Shown here piece after piece: positions 47,661 to 59,100 of a DNA stretch of 64,000 nucleotides. Location of the stretch: contig VXAI01000013.1 in the NCBI GenBank assembly GCA_013399305.1, forward strand, positions 7,029,132-7,093,131, given 5' to 3'. The stretch is from Rostratula benghalensis. Lineage: Eukaryota; Chordata; Aves; Charadriiformes; Rostratulidae. The position numbers and the translations under genes are program-made. The notes beneath the pieces were generated by a model that was not told the origin of the DNA, searched no databases, and saw nothing but the letters and a program-made list of their open reading frames with translations. Numbering within the stretch: the first letter of the stretch is position 1; each line of letters starts with the position of its first letter.

Positions 47661-48799
47661 ATATGAATTGTTTTGGTTTTTGAAAGTTAAAAAGATGCAA
47701 AAGCTGCTTCCATTGCATTTTCCATCAAAATATTTCCCAATTATTTTTTTAAATTTCATTTTTTACATTTATAAAAATAAAATATCTCTGACAGATTATG
47801 GTTAATGGGAAGATAAAAGTCTAAACCCACAAAATAAAGATCACCATCAAGGTGCGGTACACCTTCATAAAAAATTATCTTTGGAAAGCCAAGTTTATTT
47901 TGACATTTCATGATTAACTCTTCTGTCTTATAATAATTCAGAAGGTATTGTACCCAAGTGGGGCACATAGGAATAAATCTCTGAATAGGGGTACCACCAC
48001 AATAGACAATAGCTTTCTCAGTGGTCCCTCATCCACAATTACGAGCAAACACAGACTACTTGTTTAACAGACCCTGATTTCAAAAATCCTTATTACATTT
48101 TTATCGGGTGCCATTAAAATATGAAGAGGAGATGGTACAATTAAAGACTCAAAGTATTAAAACTGTTTATGAAAAGCACACCAGAAGTTTTAAGTCACCC
48201 ACTTAAGGAATTGTGTTTTTATATTTTTCAAAAAGAAGCAACAATGTATTTAATTACATATGTATATATTGATTTGAGCAAATGTGCCTGTGAAATATAC
48301 TGATGCACTTACTAGAAGGCTTCTTGACTGAAAAAGAAAAAAAAAATAAGGATTTGTGTGAGACACAGGAGTTACTGGTCACAGAAAATGTGTTCCCCGG
48401 TTCCATGACAATCTGAGGCATGCTTATTTAGACTTTTAAATGTTATTACTCTGATCTGACCCACTGGAGCAGAAACACTTTACATGGAGACACAAGCTAT
48501 TCTGGGATATTCAGAGCTGCATCTCTGAGCAGCAGCAGTGATGACTTATGCCTGTAACAACAGGCTCAGAAGCTCTACACTGATGGCTGTTGCAGGATTT
48601 CTGCCCATCCTAATCAAAATTGATGCACATAACTTGTCCACTAGTATGGCCATCTGTTACTGTGGCATACTGCCCACACAAAAGGTATTTTGCCAATTTC
48701 AGTATTCCAGCCTAAGACGGATTTAGAAGGCAACAAACGGAGAAAACACAGTGCACTAAAACCAGCAAAGAGCAGTCTATCCTTAGGGAATCCTACAGC
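47661..48799. other. Unique DNA
   Basis: No family recognised. The block 48360-48720 is less AT-rich and repeat-free, and could be conserved. The frame 48538-48726 is not recognisable. Confidence 0.4.
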
Positions 48800-49755
48800 A
48801 AGGGCTTGCAAAGTCTACCTGATGCCTCAGCAATCTGCGTTACGTCTGTAGTCAAACTGAAGGGTAGCCTCGGCTCCAGCGATCATGAAATGCTAGAATT
48901 CAAGATTCTTAGGAGAGCAAGAAGGGTGTGCAGCAAGCTCACTATCCTGGACTTCAGGAGAGCAGACTTTAGACCCCTGAGGGAACTGATTGGCACTGTA
49001 CCATGGGGAAAAAATACTGGAGGGGAGAAGGGCCCAAGAAAGCTGGTTGCTATTCAAGGATCACCTCCTCTTAGCTCAGGAGAGGTGCATCCCAGCAAAG
49101 AGGAACTCAGGCAAAAAAGTCAGGAGGACTGTATGGATAATCAAGGAGCTCCTGGATATGCTCAAAACCATAAAAGAAGGCCTATAGAGGGTGGAAGAAA
49201 AGGCGGGTAGACTGGGAAACTCTCCAAGTGGCCAGGAACCACTGGGCAAGCTAAAGTCCAGGCAGAATTAAATCTGGCCAGGGACATCAAGAAAAACAAG
49301 AACAATTTATATAGATATGTCAGGTATAAAGGCAGGAATAAGGAAGTTGTGGGCCTTCTCTGGAAGGAAACAGGAGACCTGGCGACCCAGATGACAAAGG
49401 CTAGATTACTAAATGACATTTTCACCTAGGTCTTCACTGGAAAGGGCTCTAACCACTCTGCCCAAGTCACGGAAGGCAAAAACAGTGGCTATGAGAATGA
49501 AGAACTGCCCATCATAGGAGAAGAATAGGTTTGAGACCATCTAGGGAACCTTAGAGAGAAAGTTTTGACTGAGTGTGGGGAGAAACATTGAGGGGGTGGT
49601 CAAGCAGTGGAATAGGTGGCCCCAGAAAGGAGTGCAGCCTCCATCCATCAAGGCTATGGAAAACAGACCTACAAACAGACCTAATTTTGTAAAGGATGGT
49701 GCTCTAGAGACCTCCTGAGACTCCTTCTAATCTGGATTATCCTGCAATCCTATAT
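48800..49755 (+). mobile_element. CR1 LINE with RT deleted
   Basis: The left part (48800-49556) is the end of the endonuclease and the linker of ORF2: [12 protein letters not shown] and LDFRRADF (frame 48806-49210), then [16 protein letters not shown] (frame 48990-49187), then 'aggcagaattaaatctggccagggacatcaagaaaaacaagaacaatttatatag' and 'aggtttgagaccatctagggaacctt'. It then jumps near 49556-49575 to a 3'-UTR-like tail ('gtggtcaagcagtggaataggtggccccag', 'gagacctcctgagactccttc', 'attatcctgcaatcctat'). The whole RT region (over 1 kb in a full element) is missing. One internally deleted copy is simplest; two abutting fragments are possible. Confidence 0.87.
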
Positions 49756-52599
49756 GTAATCAATGAAGAAGGTAGAGTTCATTCAGAAGATTTCTTAGAC
49801 CATATTATATATTTTTGTCTGTCTTGCATCACAAACTAAAAGCTTTAGCAAAACAGAAGAAAAATGTCTTTTCACAGAACTTCCTGCAAACTCGATGAAT
49901 TAGGAATTCAGGGTCTGGCCTAATATTCATTAAAGTAATGGGAAAATGCCTGGCTGCCTGAGATTTGTATTCTGTGAAACAGCAAAGACAACTCCTGACA
50001 GATTTCTGTCTGATTCCTCTACATGAGCAGTGATTGCTACTGAGACTAAAGAAACATTATGACATTGAATGGTGTAAAAATATCCTTGAAGAGGATACAG
50101 CTGTAACTGAAGGATACACAGAATTGATTGGCTACTATTAGTCTGTGGTACCAGCAAATCTCTATTTGACTCTCATTTTAATAGGTAAAAATTTAGCAAG
50201 AAATTGTACCTCAGTTAAGTAATTCACTATCACTCTAGAAGTACTGTAAGCATACACAAATATCATACACCTAATGTAAGGAAGGTAATTATCTAAATTA
50301 ATCTTGTTTTTAAAAAATCTGATTTCTCTGCTGTTTGCATATTTTTTCTTTATACTGGTTATGAGGAAACAGAGAGATGAATTTCAATAGCAAAGAAGAA
50401 ATCCATTTTTTAATTGTATTTTTTAAATCAATATTATTGAGAAGTAAAATGGAGGTCATTAGAAAACATAACAGAGTAATACAGTGAGCATATAGAGAAA
50501 AGTATATCAATGACAAAAAAAAAAATAGTGCTCAAATAATTTGAAATCTGGAAACTACTTGATAAGAGATTTTTTTCTATTGATTAATTTCTGGCTCTGA
50601 GTATGTTTAACCATCCAGAGCATTAAGTGCTTCAAAGTTCAAAGGCAAGTGGTAGGGCACAGGATGCAAGTCAATCCTGTAAATTCCAGTCAAAAAAAAA
50701 AATAAATGGGTCACTCATAGACATTATACAGGGTAGACCTCTCAGGTTAATTGTACTGTCTTGCTTATTTTCAGTTCGGTATTATAGAGTGGCATATTAT
50801 TCTAATTGCAATAATAGAATCGAAACATAAAAGATTAATTTCAAATATCTACCAAGTTCCTCCAGGCTGATCTTTCAACTGAAAGCTAGCGACCTCAAGA
50901 CACACATCTTTATTTTTGCACAAACTTCTAGCCTACAAAAAACCAGTTTATGAAAACAGCAAAAGTTTTGAACTCCAGCTTCACTGGCTTTGTCAAGATT
51001 GAACCATATTGTACCCTAAAGGATCTGATGAAATCTCCAATACTTTTTGGTCCTTTTTGCTGCATGTATCTTTCTTATTTGTAAGTGGATCATCCCAAAA
51101 TAAACGAGTTAATGATCTAAATAAGTTAATGGAGTTAAGTGTAATTTTACAGCTAAGTAAAACAAAGTTATACTTAACTCACCTGTTTTCCTAAAAGTAA
51201 GTGTTATCGTTCAAGGACATCAATTTTATCCAAATTATTACAAAAGTCACCTTTTTCATATTAAAACAATCATCAGAACTGTATGAAGTAATAAATGGCA
51301 CCAGGATCAAAAATTCCCAACTCTTTCTGCAGCCATTATTTACACAGTTCTCTTCCATTAGAAATATCTCTTTTTATTTGTATGCATTATAACTGAAGTT
51401 GCCAGACACAAAGACCAAAGCCTGTGTTGAGACTTTTAGGTCATTGTTCTGGGGACCCTAATTTTCTCAGTAAAAAATGACATATAACTCAGATGCCAAA
51501 TATAATGTTAGTTTCCATTCCTGAAACTGGGGATTTAGACATTTCAGGCCCTAAAGCCTTTCTTGAATCTACTGAAAAATCTTATGTGATTAACCTACCT
51601 GAGTCTGCTGAGGAAACCTGAATCCTCACAAAATATCAGGTAACACCAGCATACTTATGTATCAGTATGAAATAAACCAAGTGAGTGTGACAAGGGCTAC
51701 AAAGTATTAACAGCAAAGGTAAAGATGACAGCAAATATGCTACCACACACATGCAGAGCAAGCTCTGCTTGAGAAAAGATATTTCTTCTGATTCAATAAG
51801 ACCACAAAAGTTCAAAATGTAATTTTTGAGGCCTCGCTTAATAAACACAACCTTACCAAGGGAAAATATGCATACTGAATCTTTAAAAAAAAAATAAAAT
51901 TAAGAGTCTAGAGAGATGAACTTAACATCAACAAAGATGTGAGAAAATGTTTTTAATCACTGATATAGATTGGAAGTCTCGCTCTCAGAGACTCTGGGAA
52001 CAACATATAATGATGCACTTCTACAAATGTAGGAGTGACCTTTTTTTTCTTTTATGGACTGCAGTCAACAGTGGTGCATTCATTGCACCATATACAAGAA
52101 ATCTGATGGGTTTACTGAGTCATGTTCCATTTATGAAAAGAGGGACATGCCATTTATATCTGTACTCTTTCACTGAAGAACATTTCTTCCTAATGATATT
52201 GAGAAATACAGCAGATAAAAGAACACAGCTTTTTTTTTTTTTTTTTTTTTGAAGCCCATCTTCATTAAAATTATATGGATACTCTCTAAAGCATTCACAT
52301 TTGTAGCTACAGAAGAGGACAAATGGAAAAAGTAGTGGTGAACCATTAGAAAGATTTATACATGCATGTGTGAAAACAAAAAGATGCATTGGTATTGAAT
52401 ATATAGTCAAATTGTTACTGAAGTGGCATTTCAGTTTGCAATTGTTTATATATACACATCTCAAAAATCAAAACAGCCTATGGTAGAATTGCCACTAGCA
52501 ATGCCAACTCATTTAAGACTGGTTTAAAAGTTCAAGTGGACAAGGATGAGGAAGTTATAATTGTCTTAATTAGCCATGATTTTTTAGCGGTATCAGTAT
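49756..52599. other. Unique AT-rich DNA
   Basis: No family or exon recognised. It contains the 21-T run at 52230-52250. Confidence 0.5.
52230..52250. repeat. Homopolymer T21
   Basis: Longest mononucleotide run seen. Read on the minus strand it is A21, but no AATAAA lies just before it, so a retrocopy tail is not supported. Confidence 0.9.
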
Positions 52600-52800
52600 A
52601 ATCATAAGATGTTATAATACAATGCAATTTTGGACCAGACAGAAAAGGTAGCATGTCGTTCACTGGTAAAGATCTTCATCCTGATGTCTCATGAGCACAG
52701 CTGAAATACTGCAACAGTTCTGCACCCATTCGCATCTCAAAAGGTGTTATTAAAAAGCAAGCTACTGTGTATGATAATTTACAAATATTCAAAGGACAAA
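52600..52800 (+). mobile_element. Possible ancient CR1 relic
   Basis: 'caatgcaattttgga', 'gatcttcatcctgatgtctc', 'gctgaaatactgcaacagttctgcaccca', 'aaaaagcaagctactgtgtatgat' parallel in order the part of old CR1 ORF2 encoding 'YSALVRPHLEYC..FW'. Short and diverged, and could extend to about 52960. Confidence 0.4.
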
Positions 52801-53199
52801 GCTACCAACAAGGGGAAGAATAACACCTGGGATAATAAAGGGAAGGATGATTGTCAATTATGAAGTGAAATTAAGTCTCATTTGGAAGAAATATTGGTTT
52901 GTCTTCTTAAGGAAAGCAATAGAAAGTTCACCAGCTACACTGGAAGACAAGTAACATGGAATAATAATAAAAGTACAATCTGAGACTACAAAACGTCCTG
53001 ATATACTTACGCTGTCACTTTCATCTCTATTTTTTTGCAGTCTTCTAGTTTGACATATGACACTACGACTTGTCATGAAGCCCTAATCACTGGAAATTAG
53101 CCTTATAAATAGATGTAAAAGATTCTCTCTGGATCATGACTGAATATGTTGCTCCCTTCCTCTAAAAGAGTGGGGTGAAACTGTAATTTGGAATCTTAT
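52801..53199. other. Unique DNA
   Basis: Nothing firm. It may include further decayed ancient CR1. Confidence 0.4.
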
Positions 53200-53430
53200 G
53201 TTTAATTCTTAATTTTACACAATTACTTATATTTGGAGATGAAATGCTGCAGGCATTAAATTGCCTGCCATGTATTAATGGCTGAAATGAACAAGCAGTG
53301 TTAAGATTATTGTATAATCTTAGCTTAAAAAATATTCTTGGTTTAAATTGTCCTGGATCATTCATTGATTGAGAACTTGTTGGCACTGTAAATGCCTTAT
53401 TTTAAACTATTCACTTTCTTAATCACTGCA
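53200..53430. other. Candidate conserved non-coding element
   Basis: Repeat-free block with a 7-bp inverted repeat GCAGGCA (53249-53255) / TGCCTGC (53262-53268) around TTAAAT, followed by further TAAT and CATT cores. By texture only. Confidence 0.28.
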
Positions 53431-55267
53431 GGTTTTAATGTGAAATGAAAATCTAGGCATCTTGGGACTCAAAGTCACCACGTGAAACATTAAATGGACA
53501 TAGTAAACAGGATCTGCAGATGGAAAAGGGTATCACAGCTCTGTGTGCTACATATGCCCAAGTACTGGGAGCACTTATGCTACATTGATTAAACCTGTGG
53601 AAAAACAGTAATTGCTACAGCTCCTCCTTTCATCTTCTATCATTCCAGGTCTGAAGAATGGGGAAAGAGGCTCCTTTTCCTAACCCTAACCAAAACCTTG
53701 ATACTAACACTATGTGCCCCCTTGAATCCATTGAGTTCCTGGTTTCTTTGGCAGCCCAAGCTTTCTTTCAGGACACCTGCTACAGCTGTACTTATTTTAC
53801 TTGGAGAGCAAGCAAAATGTTGAGATTAAGGTTAAGGCTGAGAAATGAGAAAGGCCAGAGCTCCAACTGGAGTAGGCAAGGTAGGAAAGAGGTTCCTAAA
53901 GGACACTATGGCAAAATGCTAGACTGGGGGTGAAGTTAGGTTAGGGCTGACAGAAAGAGAAAGCTATGCTATAGTTGGGTGTGATCTTGGCTGGGAAATT
54001 ATTCTTTGGACAACCATACTTGTAAGCAGATCAGACATAAGCTATGTAAGACAGGTTGTCTGTTATTCAGAGACTTCCTCCTGTGAGGTGCTGAATAAAT
54101 AGAATTCAGATGGTGAATAAAACAGATTTCAATCTGTTCTCCCAGTTGTGTAGACATGACTGGTGTAAGCATTTGTTAACAGTCGTAAAAAAATAAACAC
54201 AGGATACAGAATATTTAACTGTGTTCATGTATTGTACCTTTACTGTTTATTCCTTGTTTTATGTATATTGATTCCCTAAAACTCAAATCGCCCAAAACTT
54301 TATAGTTCTGATTTACTAATCATCTTTATGAATCTTTAACATAATGTTTAATTCTTCATTGCAGATTTTCTCGTAAATGGTTAAGTGATAAGAAGACATA
54401 TCCATGGAGAAATTAAGAATTTATCTACAAACAATGCTATCCCAAGGAAGAACAATATGACTAGACATTATCACTATTTAGGAACTTTAAATTTCTAGAC
54501 TATAGATTAGATTTAAGATATTTTTTTCATTATTAGATATTTTGCAAAACTGGGCTATGCAGAATGTTTAAGTAAATTAAAAAACTTTGTCAAGGTTTGC
54601 CCTCTCACTTAAGTGGCTAAATGTGTTCCTCTGGTACAAGTATTGCAGTCCTTGCTAAATGGTAATTTTAGGAAGTCCTTTTTTCATTATTTCCATTTTC
54701 CTTATATTACAAAGGATTGATTAATTTTAAACTTTTTTTTTATTTTTTTTTTCCTGAATTAGTCTGTGTTTCAAACAGATCATTTCTCTGGAGTGTATTA
54801 AGACATTCTATCATGAAGTTTTACATTTTGTTTTCTGCTCCATGAGGAATCTTTTTATTTGTCTTTTTGGTTTTTTAATATCAAATGATTTTACTGTGTT
54901 ACATTGAATAACAAGACTGTTCTGAATATACAAGAAAGACTAGTTGAAGTTATAATATATGCAGAGAACATAGTACATCAGGGAAAGGAGAAATAGACAT
55001 GTGAAAAAACATTCTTCTACTTCTGGTATCTTGAACAGCAGGCATGATCTAAAACCTCACTACAGTTTAAGGAAGGTTTTACATTCACTTCAGTGGAATT
55101 GGTCACAAATATTTACTTATCACAGTCCAGATTTCAGGCATCAGCCCATTGCTCCACACCCAGATTTTCCAGTTCTCTGCTAGAGTTAGGTACTCCCATG
55201 TAACTCAATGTTGAATACACCAACAATGATATGACACTGTAACAATACTACTTTCACTTTTTTATAG
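53431..55267. other. Unique DNA with telomere-like motifs
   Basis: CCTAACCCTAACC at 53679-53691 and GTTAGGTTAGGG at 53935-53946 lie in opposite orientation about 250 bp apart within the 53640-53960 patch. The frame 53658-53933 spans them and matches no protein I know. Confidence 0.45.
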
Positions 55268-56146
55268 AACTTTAAGCTGTGTGGTGTGGGTGACATGCTG
55301 GAGGGAAGGAATGCCACCCAGAGGGACCTGGACAGGCTTGAGATGTCAGCTCATGCAAAACTCATGAAGTCCAACCAAGCCAAGTGCATGGTCCTGCACC
55401 TGGGACATGGCAATCCCAAGCACGAATACAGGTTGGGCAGAGAACAGCTGGAGACCACCTGTGAAGAGAAGAACTTAGGAGTGATGGTGGATGAGAAGCT
55501 CAATGTGAGCCCTCAGTGTGCACTGGAAGACTGGGAAGCCAACTGCATACTGGGCTGCATCAAAAAAAGCATGGCCAGCAGGTCATGGGAAGTAATTCTA
55601 CTATGCTCTTGCGAGAGGCCACCAAGAGTGATGTGTCCAGCTCTGGAGTCCTCAGCACAGGAAGGCCATGGACCTGTTGGAACAGGTCCAGCAGAGGGCC
55701 ATGAGGATGGTCAGAGGGCTGGAGCACCTCTCGTATGAAGACAGGCTGAGAGACTTGGGGTTGTTCAGCCTGGAGAAGAGAACGCTCTGGGGAGACCTGA
55801 ACATCCTTCCAGTATCTGAAGGGAGCCTACAGGAGAAATAAGGAGGGACCCTTTATGAGGAAGTGTAGCGATAGGATGAGGGGTAATGTTTTTAAATTGA
55901 AAGAGGGGGGGGTTAGATAAGTTACTAGAAAGGAAATTCTTTACTGTGAGGGTGGTGACACATTGGCACAGGTTACCCAGAGAAGCTGTGGATGCCACAC
56001 GCCTGGTGTTCAAGGTGAGGCTGGATGGGACTTTGAGCAACCTGGTCTAGTGGGAGGTGTCCCTGCCCATGGCATGAGGGTTGGAACTCAAGGATCTTTA
56101 AGGTCCCTTCCAACTCTAACCATTCTATGATTATGTGATTATATGA
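55268..56146 (+). mobile_element. CR1 LINE, 5'-truncated
   Basis: Begins just after RT motif C ('aactttaagctgtgtggtgtggg'), continues through ORF2 (frame 55286-55738: [68 protein letters not shown]) and the 3' UTR ('ggaaattctttactgtgagggtggtgac', 'gcaacctggtctagtgggaggtgtcc') to 'cattctatgattatgtgatt'. The frame is lost after about 55610. A G8 run lies at 55915-55922. Same subfamily as the minus-strand copy at 28548; minus-strand frames at 55765-56431 are antisense shadows. Confidence 0.95.
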
Positions 56147-59100
56147 ATTTTCTGTGTTGCTATGAAATCTTCTCCTTGACTCTCTCCCAGAAGAGTTTGT
56201 ACAAAACAATATAATATCTTTTGGTTTAGTTGGGGAGAAGCTAATGAAAATGCTCTGTACTCCTTCACATATATTATCAATGCAACACACCCTGACATAC
56301 TTTGTACTTGTGTCTACATAATCTGCACCAGAAAGGAAGGTATTCCATCTAATTTCCTTTTTTTCCCTCCATTCATTCATCTCCACAAGATTCCAGGCCA
56401 TTTTTTTAACTTCAGGAAGAGCACAGAGCATTCACTATTCCATGACCAACTTAACTAACTGCCCAAGAGCAGTTCTTCATGCCTTCCTACCTCTTTATAC
56501 TCCAACTTACACCTCCCTATGGGGTATATGATTAATTTTACCTACGTTCACACAAATTCTGAGATATTAATATAAGCTTCTGGCCATGACAAGAGACCAT
56601 TTCCATCTCAGACAGAGGAATTTTCCTCTGGAGATGTCTATCTTTTCCAATTGATTATAGGAGAAGCCAGTATTCCTAGACAACTGGAATGATCTTGGAA
56701 TCAGCTGTCAGTGTGCACACTCTTCATCTATTGTTTTCCCACAATTACAATTGCCTAAGTCACTATTCAGCTGAAAAATTTTATGTTTTCATAATGGGCG
56801 TTAAGATAATAAATACACGTTTATTGTTGTGTGCCCTCCACATGCCATCCTTTACTCTTCAGTTCATACTTTAAATATAAAGTACAGAGTACAGCATTAT
56901 AGGATTAAGAATTTATTCAAGGGCACATAGCATATGTTTTGGTGTTATCATACAGAGCAGGAAAAAGAGTTTTGATGTGTCTGGGTGAGCAAAAGGTGGG
57001 GAAAAATATCAGGATTTCAGGTATCACAGAAAAGAAAGGAAAAGAAAACAAAACAAAATAAAAATTAATGGAATCAACCTGTGGAACATTTCCAGGGAAT
57101 AATATGTTGTGTAAAGAAGTTTAAATACAGCAGACACTGCATGCAAATGTACTTTTTATGAAAGAAAGAAAGAACAACAAAAGGAAGACAGAGATATAGA
57201 GGAAAACAAAACTCTAAAGGGATAACAGGAAAAATAAGGAACAACAGAGCTAAATACTGGCACCTTTTATGTGTTCCAAATTTAAAAGTAAAAAAAAAAG
57301 AAAAGAAACATACATTTCAGGAGGACAAAGACTGCAGCCTACATTGAACAAAATTTATTTTCTTTTCTCTTGCATTGCATCAATAAATCAAAATATAAAA
57401 TAAATAGAAATCTCTACCATTGTTCCAATCTCTAATTAGGACTTCCATTTTTGCCAGTGAGCAGCTTATGCTGAGAATTGAAGGAGCACGATGCTGACAC
57501 TTCTATTTTTCCTGCTGAAGTACCATGCATCTGCCAGAAAGGCTAAATTTAATGCAACTACTATCGAAGTTCTAGAAATACATACTTTTATTTATATCCA
57601 CACAAACACACTTATACACACACACAGAGCAGCAAGGTCCAGGAAAAAAATATTGTCTACAATGTACAGGCTAAAAGACACTTTATTTTCAACATCAATA
57701 CTGTATTAACACCAAAAAGCAGATCCAAAGCAAAGGTTTACAATTGAGAAGGAACTGTATTAAAATAGCATTTAAGAAAGGTATGTGCCACTAAATCTTC
57801 CAAAGACTTTAAGAAATGGGTAGGTAGTGAGAGATAAATTGGCTGCTACTTCTGTCAATGAAATATCTGCACTGAAAGCAGTGACTCAGAGAATGTCAAT
57901 CTTGTTTAGCAAGTAGAACCATAAAGGAATCCCCGAGAGTGACAATTTTCCCATTAATATTAAAGATCATCTGGAATCCCATTATTAACACACTCATGTC
58001 TAGAGCATATAGAAGGTACAACAGTAATGAAGCTAACTAAATTGTAAAGGGAATGAGGCAAAAGTCTATTTCATTCTCTTTTGAAACTGATTCTTAAAAT
58101 GTACCTTTGAGGACAGATATGACCAGAGAGAAGAAATGAAGATATAGTCAAATATGCAAGAAGGGGCAGCAGCTCACGAAAAAGAGATTACAAGAATGGG
58201 TGCTGGGAGGAATGACTTCAATAAGGTGCCCCTAAACACTTGAAGTTGGCCTTTTTTTTTTTTTTTTTTCCTCTGAATTTTCCTGGATTTATTGAAACTA
58301 CATGGGGATAAATCTAAAAGGTGATTGGAAAACAGCGGTCTGATACAGAAATTTTGATAAGCAAAAGTGACATGAGGGTAACTATGCTTTAACATCCACC
58401 AACCTGCCTTCCATCTTCTGATCCTCAGATCTAAATGACTGTACTGCCCAAAGGAACAGACTAAAAATGCCTTCAATCAACATGAATGCAGGATATCTGG
58501 GAAGTAGAAGCATATGCTCTCATCATTTCACAATTATCTGTCACATTATCTTATGTTCTGCTTAGGTAAAGCAGAGATGCCACATACTATGACTCAATGC
58601 TGTGAGCATAACAAATCCCCCTGAAAAGACTCCTGTGTCCTGGTATCACAGAAGATTTTCTGTAAAGACAGCATTATAGAAGCTATTTATTCTGTCCTAT
58701 TTTTATTTTACATTTGCAGTTTCATTATTTTCCTTCTTTTAGGGAGATCTCCAATGCTTCTTTCTTCTGAACTTTCAAAAAGTTTCAGAAGTATGGTTGT
58801 CTTCAACTCTTGTTACATTTAAGGGAATTTTTTTAAACTTGGTTTTGAAACAACTTCCTACTATCTTACCCACTTAGGGTATCACTGCAAATATGGAAAC
58901 CCCAGTCCCTTTCAAGTGCTTTACTCTGTCTTTAGTCATGAGAGGAAATGCACCCAAAAGTTCGGAGGGGGAGAAATCATTCAGAGCTAAAACCCAGGAT
59001 AAGACAAAACCCAAAGACCAAACTGACTCAATCTACAGAAAACCAGAATCATTAGCTATCCGATACATTCCACCATTATCAAGTTACCAAAACAATTCAC

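Noticed and set aside
52120..52464. 114-codon minus-strand frame with a lysine run, next to T21
   Set aside because: The lysines come from the homopolymer, there is no AATAAA before the A run, and no protein is recognisable.
55973..56431. 152-codon minus-strand frame
   Set aside because: Its second half is antisense CR1 tail and its first half is unique DNA with no family features.
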